From Vulcanimicrobiota bacterium (GTDB taxonomy: Bacteria; Vulcanimicrobiota; Vulcanimicrobiia; Vulcanimicrobiales; Vulcanimicrobiaceae): 5,111 nt of DNA. Below are positions 1-5,111 of the stretch, piece after piece. The stretch is taken from positions 1-5,111 of the forward strand of contig JAFAMS010000243.1 of the NCBI GenBank assembly GCA_019233165.1, in the 5' to 3' direction. The translations under genes were made by a program, and so were the position numbers. The first letter of the stretch is position 1. Each line of letters starts with the position of its first letter. The notes beneath the pieces were generated by a model. The model searched no databases, was not told the origin of the DNA, and was given only the letters and a program-made list of their open reading frames with translations.

Positions 1-327
1 AACGTGGCCGGCTCGCTCAACGCAGTCACCGGGCACATCAACACGTACGCGGCTGAAGACGCGATCGGCCAGATCGATTACGCCCTGAACCAGGTCCTCG
101 GGACGAGGGCGCTGCTCGGTGCGATCATCGTCCGGTTGAACGAAGACGAAGCGAACAACAACATCGCTTCGGTCAACCTGACGGCATCGGCGTCGCAGAT
201 CAAGGATCTGAACGTCGCCCAGGCAACCACGGAATACACGAAGCTCCAGATCCTGGTGCAAGTGGGCACGTCGGTGTTGGCGCAATCCAACATCAACGCG
301 CAATCCGTGTTGGCGTTGTTCAGATAA
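1..327 (+). CDS. Flagellin 1, C-terminal end only (5' truncated by window edge)
   Basis: This is the last 108 codons of a flagellin, the structural subunit of the flagellar filament, exported by the flagellar type III system and polymerised outside the cell. The frame is open from base 1 and ends at TAA 325-327. The GTG at position 4 is internal, because the residues around it (NVAGS) match the interior of the complete flagellin downstream. Visible parts are the C-terminal D1 helix (AEDAIGQIDYALNQVLG, then a RALLGA segment) and the C-terminal D0 helix (LQILVQVGTSVLAQSN, ending VLALFR), which correspond to the conserved enterobacterial ending with TSVLAQAN and VLSLLR. By hand count 79 of the last 91 residues equal those of flagellin 2. 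The linker just before AEDAIG differs in both length and sequence. The N-terminal D0/D1 and variable domains lie outside the window. Confidence 0.95.
   Translation, partial: NVAGSLNAVTGHINTYAAEDAIGQIDYALNQVLGTRALLGAIIVRLNEDEANNNIASVNLTASASQIKDLNVAQATTEYTKLQILVQVGTSVLAQSNINAQSVLALFR
52..327 (+). repeat. Direct repeat, copy 1: 3' end of flagellin 1
   Basis: These 276 bases align without gaps to 1445-1720, the 3' end of flagellin 2. A codon-by-codon hand comparison gives about 57 base differences (roughly 79% identity), many of them silent third-position changes. There are identical runs, for example around 238-263 against 1631-1656. This is a coding paralogue repeat from an old gene duplication, not a mobile or recent repeat. 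Confidence 0.85.
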
Positions 328-341
328 GACAACGTAGCCCC

Positions 342-367
342 GGCGGGCCCGCTTCGGCGGGCCCGCC
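342..367 (+). terminator. Terminator-type hairpin after flagellin 1 (C(UUCG)G tetraloop)
   Basis: Arms GGCGGGCCCGC (342-352) and GCGGGCCCGCC (357-367) are perfect reverse complements, giving an 11-bp all-GC stem closed by a TTCG loop (353-356) in the extra-stable C(UUCG)G context. It starts 14 bases after the stop codon. No T-tract follows (next bases TACCGGCC), so it may act as a U-less terminator or as a 3'-end stabiliser of an abundant flagellin mRNA. Confidence 0.7.
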
Positions 368-371
368 TACC

Positions 372-466
372 GGCCGTTAAGGGAGACGGCCACGAACCCA
401 CAACTGAATAACCCAAACAACATAGGTCATTAGGAGGATGTTCCAAGTCCGGTCGCCGGGCTTGGA
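372..466 (+). promoter_or_regulatory. Structured 5' leader of flagellin 2 with two hairpins
   Basis: Two further inverted repeats precede flagellin 2. The first is GGCCGT (372-377) with ACGGCC (386-391), a 6-bp stem with an 8-base loop TAAGGGAG. The second spans 442-452 with 456-466, an 11-bp stem (one G-U pair) with loop TCG, ending two bases before the Shine-Dalgarno. Between them a relatively AT-rich stretch (about 400-432) carries a second purine-rich SD-like motif AGGAGGATG (432-440). No convincing complete promoter could be recognised. The structure suggests post-transcriptional control or protection of the flagellin mRNA, but this is inferred from sequence pairing alone. Confidence 0.4.
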
Positions 467-468
467 TC

Positions 469-475
469 AAGGAGG
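469..475 (+). promoter_or_regulatory. Strong Shine-Dalgarno of flagellin 2
   Basis: AAGGAGG lies 9 bases before ATG 485 and is a near-perfect anti-16S match, as expected for a highly expressed filament protein. It fixes the start at 485. It also sits directly beside the 442-466 hairpin, so access to it could depend on leader folding. Confidence 0.85.
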
Positions 476-484
476 AGAAAACCT

Positions 485-1720
485 ATGCCAGGCATTGGCG
501 GCATTTCAATTGCCACCAACCTACTTGCCAATTCAGTCACGCTCAATTTGAACCGGAATCAAGGACTACTGCAAACGTCCGTGACCCGGCTCTCGAGCGG
601 TCTGCGGATCAACACGGCCGCGGACGACCCCTCGGGTCTGGCGATCGCCACGCGATTGGTCGCTCAATCGCAAGGGTTCGATCAAGGCAGTCTCAACGTT
701 CAGGACGCGAACAACGCGGTGACCGTCGCAGACGGCGCGCTCGGGTCCGAGACCGACATTCTGCAACGAATCCGTAACCTGGCAGTCGAAGCGTCATCGG
801 ACGTTTCGTCCGCTCAGGACAAGTTGAGTCTGCAGGCCGAGGTTGGCCAGCTGCTGTTGGAAATCAACCGCATCTCGCAGAACACCAACTTCAACGGGCA
901 GTTTCTGCTCGATGGGAGCCACGAAGGGTTTACACCGCAAATCAATTTCAATGCGGTGATCAACTCCAACGCGGTTCTAGGCGCGTCGGTCGGACCCGGC
1001 GTGAACAACCTGCTCGTCTCCAATGTCACGTTCTCGGTCACGAACAACTCGTCGCTCGACGGTACGCTTTCGCTGCAGGTCGCGCAGCTGACGTCTTCAC
1101 AGCAAGGCGTCATCTTCTCGTTCCTGAGCTCGGCGACCAACGGTTACCAGCAAGTCTGTATTGCGACGGTAACGCCGGCGGCGATCGTGTTCACCTACGA
1201 CGGCATTCAGGTGACGACAGGCACCAACATCGGCACAGTCGATGTAGGAGTGACGTCGTACGTGAAGATCACACAATTCGTGAGCGCGGCGTCAAACCCA
1301 AGCAATCCCGCGTTCACGATCCAATCGGGAGCCAGCCAAGGCGCCGTCATAACGGTGGGCATTGCGGCAACCAACACCCAGACCCTAAGGATCTCCAACG
1401 TCAACGTCGCGGGCTCGATCGGAAGCGGGAGCAACGTGGCGGCGGCGGAGGACGCGATCGGGCAGATCGATTACGCTCTGAACCAGGTCCTCGGTGCGAG
1501 GGCCTTGCTCGGTGCGGTTATCGTCCGGCTCAACGCGGACGAGAACAACAACAACATCGCCTCGGTCAACCTGACCGCGTCGGCGTCCAACATTCAGGAC
1601 CTCAACGTGGCGCAGGAGACGACGAACTTTACGAAGCTCCAGATCCTGGTGCAAGTAGGCACGTCGGTCTTGGCTCAGTCGAATCTGAACGCTCAAACGG
1701 TCCTGCCACTCTTTCGGTAA
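485..1720 (+). CDS. Flagellin 2, complete (411 aa)
   Basis: Structural subunit of the flagellar filament. The N-terminal D0/D1 core (about 1-145) shows hallmark segments: NLNRNQ (21-26), TRLSSGLRINTAADDPSGLA (34-53), VADGALGSETDILQRIRNLAV (81-101) and NTNFNGQFLLDG (133-144). A roughly 125-residue beta-rich, Ser/Thr/Asn-rich insertion follows (about 150-275), as expected for the exposed variable D2 domain. The C-terminal core begins near FTIQSGASQG (277-286), continues through AEDAIGQIDYALNQ (321-334) and ends in the D0 helix with GTSVLAQSN (392-400) and the terminus LPLFR. There is no signal peptide, as normal for flagellin. The N-terminus is about 4 residues longer than Salmonella FliC, and there is one cysteine (C225) in the variable domain, which is unusual. 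The strong Shine-Dalgarno supports the ATG. It follows a paralogous flagellin and is flanked by terminator-like hairpins, suggesting its own abundant transcript. The family assignment is secure; its specific role in the filament relative to flagellin 1 is unknown. Confidence 0.97.
   Translation: MPGIGGISIATNLLANSVTLNLNRNQGLLQTSVTRLSSGLRINTAADDPSGLAIATRLVAQSQGFDQGSLNVQDANNAVTVADGALGSETDILQRIRNLAVEASSDVSSAQDKLSLQAEVGQLLLEINRISQNTNFNGQFLLDGSHEGFTPQINFNAVINSNAVLGASVGPGVNNLLVSNVTFSVTNNSSLDGTLSLQVAQLTSSQQGVIFSFLSSATNGYQQVCIATVTPAAIVFTYDGIQVTTGTNIGTVDVGVTSYVKITQFVSAASNPSNPAFTIQSGASQGAVITVGIAATNTQTLRISNVNVAGSIGSGSNVAAAEDAIGQIDYALNQVLGARALLGAVIVRLNADENNNNIASVNLTASASNIQDLNVAQETTNFTKLQILVQVGTSVLAQSNLNAQTVLPLFR
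1445..1720 (+). repeat. Direct repeat, copy 2: 3' end of flagellin 2
   Basis: This is the gap-free counterpart of 52-327. It encodes the C-terminal D1/D0 helices, with 12 amino-acid differences over 91 residues, mostly conservative (I/V, Y/F, I/L, S/T). Upstream of position 1445 the two flagellins diverge in the short linker after NVAGS. Confidence 0.85.
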
Positions 1721-1736
1721 CGGACAGGTGGTAAAC

Positions 1737-1769
1737 GCCGGCGGGAGCGGCGGGGCGCATCCCGCCGGT
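1737..1769 (+). terminator. Terminator-type hairpin after flagellin 2
   Basis: CCGGCGGGA (1738-1746) pairs perfectly with TCCCGCCGG (1760-1768). A flanking G-U pair extends the stem to 10 bp, and the loop is 13 bases. It begins 16 bases after the TAA stop. Only TTCCTAGG follows, so there is no real T-tract. It probably defines or protects the 3' end of the flagellin transcript. Confidence 0.6.
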
Positions 1770-1791
1770 TCCTAGGGCCCCGTAGGAGCGG

Positions 1792-1821
1792 GGGGCGGGT
1801 CCGCCGAGGCGGATCCGCCCC
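1792..1821 (+). terminator. Second GC-rich hairpin between flagellin 2 and the glycosyltransferase
   Basis: Positions 1792-1804 pair with 1809-1821 (13 bp with one G-U wobble) around a CGAG loop. The right arm contains the 12-base palindrome GGCGGATCCGCC. It lies only 22 bases after the previous hairpin and has no T-tract. It could be a back-up terminator, an mRNA-stabilising element, or an attenuator limiting read-through into the downstream gene. Confidence 0.5.
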
Positions 1822-1864
1822 TGGCCCCTCAACATCCGGCGGCGGGCGCCCGATGAATGGTCTG

Positions 1865-1870
1865 AGAGGA
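1865..1870 (+). promoter_or_regulatory. Ribosome binding site deciding the start at 1877
   Basis: AGAGGA lies 6 bases before ATG 1877, good Shine-Dalgarno spacing. The upstream in-frame ATG at 1853 is preceded by GC-rich sequence without a convincing purine motif and would place this site inside the coding region. The downstream start is therefore preferred. Confidence 0.65.
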
Positions 1871-1876
1871 CTTCTT

Positions 1877-3949
1877 ATGCCTATTCATACCGTTCACGCC
1901 GACGGATCCGAGCGGCCCGATTCGCTCTTGTTCGGCATCCCCTACCCGCCGGACGGCTACGAGCAGTTGCCCGAGGGGATCAGCCTGTGCATGATCGTCA
2001 AGAACGAGGAGCGCTTCCTCGAGTCTTGCCTGCGCAGCGTCGAGGGCATCGTCGACGAGATCAACATCGTCGATACCGGCTCGACCGACCGGACGCTCGA
2101 GATCGCCGAAAAGTTCGGCGCGCGCATCGAGCACCGCGAGTGGCGGAACGACTTGGCTTGGGCGCGCAACGAGGCGCTCAAGATGGCGACGAGGCGCTGG
2201 ACGCTCATCTTGGACGGCGACGAGGAGATCGCGCCGGAATCGCGCCGTTGGCTCCTCGACTTGCGCACGGTGCCCAGCTATCTGACGGTCCTCTACACGC
2301 GCATTCACAACGACACGACCGAGCACGGCGCGGTCGGAATGATGTCGCACAGCTTGCCGCGGATTTTCCCGACGAACCCACGGATCAGCTATCGCGGCGT
2401 GATCCACGAGACGCTGGTCGTCGACGACGGCGAGACGCGGGCGACGGCGGTCATCACGCCGATCCGCATCCTTCATCGCGGCTACACGATGGAGATCATC
2501 GGCGCCAAGAAAAAAGAAGAGCGCAATGCGCCCTTGCTGCGGCGCGCGACCGAAATCCACGCGGAAGATTCGTTCTCCTGGTTCAACTACGGCAACTACT
2601 TGCTCGGCAGCGAGCAGTACGACGAGGGGATCGAGTCGCTTCAGCGCGTCGTCGACATGGAACGCGGCAAGGAGATGCGGGGATTCGTCCCGATGGCGTA
2701 CGTCTTCTTGGCGGGGACGGTCGCGACGCATCTCAAGGACATCGATCGCGCGCTGACGACGATCGACGAGTGTCTCGACCGGGCTCCCAACTACGTCCTC
2801 GCGATCTATGGCAAAGCCGAGATCTTGGCGCGGGCCGGGCGCTATGAAGAGGCGCGCGAATGGTTCAAAAAAGCGATCGCAACGAAGGCGACCGAAGAGC
2901 GCTACAACGTAGTCGACGAAGAGCTCTCGCTCTGGAAGAGCCAGTACAACATCGCGACGACGTTCCTCAACGAAGCCGGGCGCGAGGAAGAAGCGATCGC
3001 CTGGCTCGAGGAAGCGCACCGGAACAAGCCCGACGTGTGGATCGTCGTCGAGCGGCTGGCGATCGTTCTCGAAAAAGTTCGGCGTTACTTCGACGCCGAG
3101 ATCGTGCTGCGCGAAGCCTTCGAGCGTCACCGCGATGCGGCCACCTCGATCACGTACGTCAACTATCTGGCACGTCGCAAGCGGATGACGCGCGCCCTCG
3201 AAGTGATCGAGGAGGCGCTTCCGAGCGCGAGCGACGACGTGGCCGCGGCCCTCAACGTCGCCGCAGCGGCGATCGTTCGGGAGGTCGGAAACGGCGATCC
3301 GATCCCGTACCTCAAGTCCGCGCTCGACGTCGCGCCGGGGTCTGGAATGGCGCTCGCGATGCTCGATGAGATCTACGCGCAGCAAGGGGACGAGCTCGCC
3401 CGTGCTCGGCTTCGCCGTGAGGAGTTCGACGCTCCGCTGCAAACGGCCGCAGATTACATGCGCCGCTCGAGCAGGCTCCTGGAGGAGCATCGGCTCGAAG
3501 ACGCCGCTTCGGTGGCGGAGGAAGGCGCGGTCCGGTTCGCCGGCGATGCGTCGCTCGTTTTCAACCTTGGCCTGGCGCTCGCGCAGCTCGAGGGGAAGAA
3601 GGACCGCGCGATCGAGGTGTTGGCTGCGGCGACCAAAGGCGATCCGAGCGCGATCGAGGCGGCCGCTTTCATGCGTGCGAGCCTCCTCGAGAAGGAAGGA
3701 CGCAACGAGGCGGCACTGGAGGTGCTCGACGCCGTCTTCGGAGAGGAACCGACAAACGAGGATGCGTTGCTCTTTCACGCCCGCCTTCTCGAGTCGTTGG
3801 GCCAGAGCGAAGCAGCGGAGGCGGGGTTGCGTGCCGCGATGGGAAGCGGACGCAAGCGCATCGGCGTCGAGCTCGCGGCCATGATGCTGCGCGCCGGACG
3901 CATCGCCGAAGCGGGCGACGTCGCGAGCGAGGCGTTGGCGACGGCCTGA
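1877..3949 (+). CDS. Family 2 glycosyltransferase fused to a TPR array (690 aa)
   Basis: Predicted cytoplasmic inverting glycosyltransferase that transfers a sugar from an activated nucleotide donor; the TPR tail probably binds a protein partner or acceptor. The GT-A domain covers about 35-210: strand ISLCMIVKNEE (35-45), VDTGSTDRT (65-73), DLAWARNEAL (92-101), and the metal-binding DxD in LDGDEE (112-117, Asp113/Asp115). RIFPTNPRISYRGVIHE (162-178) and ILHRGYT (198-204) then follow, typical of TPR-associated GT2 proteins of the SunS/WaaE-like group. From about 232 to the end the chain is a run of roughly 12-13 degenerate 34-residue helix pairs, for example YGKAEILARAGRYEEAREWF. No signal peptide or membrane segment is seen. 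A 24-base-longer in-frame start exists at 1853. It lies directly after a flagellin gene and two bases before another glycosyltransferase-like gene, so a role in flagellin glycosylation is plausible. The acceptor and sugar are not shown by the sequence; other cell-surface glycosylation is possible. Confidence 0.88.
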   Translation: MPIHTVHADGSERPDSLLFGIPYPPDGYEQLPEGISLCMIVKNEERFLESCLRSVEGIVDEINIVDTGSTDRTLEIAEKFGARIEHREWRNDLAWARNEALKMATRRWTLILDGDEEIAPESRRWLLDLRTVPSYLTVLYTRIHNDTTEHGAVGMMSHSLPRIFPTNPRISYRGVIHETLVVDDGETRATAVITPIRILHRGYTMEIIGAKKKEERNAPLLRRATEIHAEDSFSWFNYGNYLLGSEQYDEGIESLQRVVDMERGKEMRGFVPMAYVFLAGTVATHLKDIDRALTTIDECLDRAPNYVLAIYGKAEILARAGRYEEAREWFKKAIATKATEERYNVVDEELSLWKSQYNIATTFLNEAGREEEAIAWLEEAHRNKPDVWIVVERLAIVLEKVRRYFDAEIVLREAFERHRDAATSITYVNYLARRKRMTRALEVIEEALPSASDDVAAALNVAAAAIVREVGNGDPIPYLKSALDVAPGSGMALAMLDEIYAQQGDELARARLRREEFDAPLQTAADYMRRSSRLLEEHRLEDAASVAEEGAVRFAGDASLVFNLGLALAQLEGKKDRAIEVLAAATKGDPSAIEAAAFMRASLLEKEGRNEAALEVLDAVFGEEPTNEDALLFHARLLESLGQSEAAEAGLRAAMGSGRKRIGVELAAMMLRAGRIAEAGDVASEALATA

Positions 3950-3951
3950 AC

Positions 3952-5111
3952 ATGCCCCCTGCGGTGCTCTTCATCGGCACGCCGAATCCGATCTCGGTGC
4001 GCGCGGTGCCGAAGAGCTTTCGCGTGCTCGAGAGCACGCCGGAGGGCGCGCTCGCGGCCGTGCAAGCTTGTGCCGAAGAGTCGGTCTTGATTCTCGAATG
4101 CGAGGCCGCCGCGACGCCGCAAACCTTTGCAGCGGCCTCGCAGCTCGATCCGCGAGGCGGAATCGTCGGCGGCTGCACGACGGAGCCGGGGCAAGGCGTC
4201 CGCTTTGGAACGGTTTTCGCGACGGTTCCTTTCGGACCGTGGGCGGTCGAACCGTTTGCGATGATCGATCAACGCGGAGCCGGCTCGCGAGCGGCGGCGG
4301 AGGCGATCGACGCCGTCGTTGCGGGCGCGTACCTCGTTGACCGCGCGGCTTTCGTTGCCGCAGGCGGATTCGATCCGGTGCTCGGATCGCCGTGGCGAAC
4401 GTTCGACCTGTGCGCGCGAATTCGCGCCGGCGGAGGCGCCGTTCGTTGGGATCCGAGCCTAACGTTCAACGCCGAAATCCGGCCGCCGCCGGCCGGCGAT
4501 GCGGTCGATCGCCGCGATTTCGTTCGTCGCTGGAGCGAAGCGCTGGCGGCGCGTTTTGACCTGGAGGCGCCCGCGCTCGGCACGATTCGCCGTCCGGTCC
4601 GGCTTGCGCTTGGACAGCGCGAGCTCCTCAGCATCGCGCTTCCCCCGGTTGAGGTGGCGATCTGTGGCGACGGGCCCTTGCAGCCGGCAAAAGTTCGCGC
4701 ATCGACGCGCGTGCGGCTCGCAAGCGTACGGGACGTCCGCGCAGAGGGAGCCGAGACGTATCTAGCCTCGCTGCTCGCTTCGCGCTCCGATCGGTATCTC
4801 GCGCTCGTCGAGGCGAGCGCGCTGATGGACGATCGTTGGCTCGAACGGATGCTCGTCGAGCTGGAGTTCGCCGCCAACGTGGCGGCGGTTCGAGAAGACG
4901 GGCGGACGCTGCTGGCCTTGGCGCGCATTCCGCTCGACGTTCAACCGAAAGCTGCAATGCCGTACCCGCAAGCGCTCGACGATGTTCTCGAACGGGCGGC
5001 AGGGCGCGGCAAGGTAATTCGCGACCTGCGGCCGGGCGCGAGCCTCCGCCGTGCGGTTCGCAGGGCTTCGCAAGATCTCGGCGTCAGCGTAATCATCGTC
5101 GCGCACAGTCA
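3952..5111 (+). CDS. Glycosyltransferase-like multidomain protein, N-terminal part (runs off the right edge)
   Basis: An open frame of 386 complete codons starts at ATG 3952, two bases after the upstream stop, and has no stop before the window end. It begins MPPAVLFIGTPNP. Unit 1 (about 1-200) resembles a GT2 domain: VLILECEA (45-52) sits where a DxD strand is expected, followed by GGIVGG (69-74), GAYLVDRAAFVAAGGFDP (125-142), FDLCARIRAGGGAVRWDPS (151-169). Unit 2 (about 232-350) looks like another GT-A fold fragment, with YLALVEASALMDDRWLERML (282-301), where EAS replaces the usual acidic motif. At 377-386 GVSVIIVAHS looks like the first strand of a third, possibly active, GT2 domain. No clear Shine-Dalgarno is present, so translation is probably coupled to the upstream GT-TPR gene. 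The reading frame is confidently coding; the domain reading is from pattern only and the substrate is unknown. Confidence 0.8.
   Translation, partial: MPPAVLFIGTPNPISVRAVPKSFRVLESTPEGALAAVQACAEESVLILECEAAATPQTFAAASQLDPRGGIVGGCTTEPGQGVRFGTVFATVPFGPWAVEPFAMIDQRGAGSRAAAEAIDAVVAGAYLVDRAAFVAAGGFDPVLGSPWRTFDLCARIRAGGGAVRWDPSLTFNAEIRPPPAGDAVDRRDFVRRWSEALAARFDLEAPALGTIRRPVRLALGQRELLSIALPPVEVAICGDGPLQPAKVRASTRVRLASVRDVRAEGAETYLASLLASRSDRYLALVEASALMDDRWLERMLVELEFAANVAAVREDGRTLLALARIPLDVQPKAAMPYPQALDDVLERAAGRGKVIRDLRPGASLRRAVRRASQDLGVSVIIVAHS

Noticed and set aside
4..327. Complete small protein starting at GTG 4
   Set aside because: Residues before and after the GTG match the interior of the downstream flagellin, so this is a truncated flagellin and not a 107-aa gene.
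438..551. Short leader ORF starting at ATG 438 next to AGGAGG
   Set aside because: The SD-like motif abuts the ATG with no spacer and the 37-codon frame overlaps the flagellin start out of frame. There is no evidence of coding, although the motif is mentioned as part of the leader.
1853..1876. Upstream start codon of the GT-TPR gene at 1853
   Set aside because: No ribosome binding site precedes it and the extra 8 residues lack similarity signals; the start at 1877 has AGAGGA at good spacing. It is not fully excluded.
2508..2522. A-rich run AAGAAAAAAGAAGAG in the GT gene as a frameshift site
   Set aside because: The in-frame split is AAA|AAA|G, not the A|AAA|AAG slippery arrangement. The zero frame continues with conserved residues (KKKEERN), so no frameshift is needed.
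1987..2847. A 286-codon + strand frame overlapping the GT domain
   Set aside because: It is an out-of-frame shadow with very Arg-rich, low-complexity composition; the alternative frame carries the conserved GT2 motifs.
1829..3778. A 649-codon open frame on the minus strand covering nearly the whole GT-TPR gene
   Set aside because: Its translation is Arg/Asp/Val-rich with no recognisable domain, and it is fully antisense to a gene with clear GT2 and TPR motifs. Long antisense frames are expected from GC-rich codon bias.
3669..5106. Several minus-strand open frames of 109-219 codons across the last 1.4 kb
   Set aside because: All are Arg/Ser/Ala-rich antisense shadows of the continuous + strand frame from 3952, which has the GT-like motifs.

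Overview
The window is GC-rich bacterial DNA with every supported gene on the + strand. It reads as part of a flagellar filament locus: the 3' end of one flagellin gene, a complete second flagellin gene, a family 2 glycosyltransferase fused to a long tetratricopeptide-repeat (TPR) tail, and the 5' part of a further glycosyltransferase-like gene that runs off the right edge. The flagellins are diverged from the enterobacterial type but keep the D0/D1 core. Together with the high GC content and the large GT/TPR protein, this suggests a poorly sampled environmental phylum. Eremiobacterota/Vulcanimicrobiota-like or another soil lineage is my low-confidence guess; nothing here fixes the taxonomy.

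Layout: 1-327 is the C-terminal end of flagellin 1. Positions 328-484 hold a perfect 11-bp terminator-type hairpin with a TTCG tetraloop, then a structured leader with a second hairpin, a third hairpin and a strong Shine-Dalgarno. Flagellin 2 occupies 485-1720 (411 aa). Its last 91 residues match flagellin 1 at about 87%, so the two are tandem paralogues. Positions 1721-1876 hold two strong GC-rich hairpins and a ribosome binding site that favours a start at 1877 over the longer frame opening at 1853. Positions 1877-3949 encode a 690-aa protein: an N-terminal GT2 domain (DxD at 113-115) followed by about a dozen TPR-like helical pairs. Two bases later an open frame begins at 3952 and stays open to the window end (386 codons). 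It contains two degenerate glycosyltransferase-like units without a canonical DxD and, at the very end, what looks like the opening strand of a third.

How the genes may work together (inference): the flagellins supply filament subunits, and the adjacent, apparently co-translated glycosyltransferase genes are candidates for decorating the Ser/Thr-rich, surface-exposed middle domain of the flagellin. Flagellin glycosyltransferases next to flagellin genes are known in several phyla, but neither the acceptor nor the sugar can be read from this sequence. No tRNA, rRNA, CRISPR array, insertion sequence or attachment site was seen.
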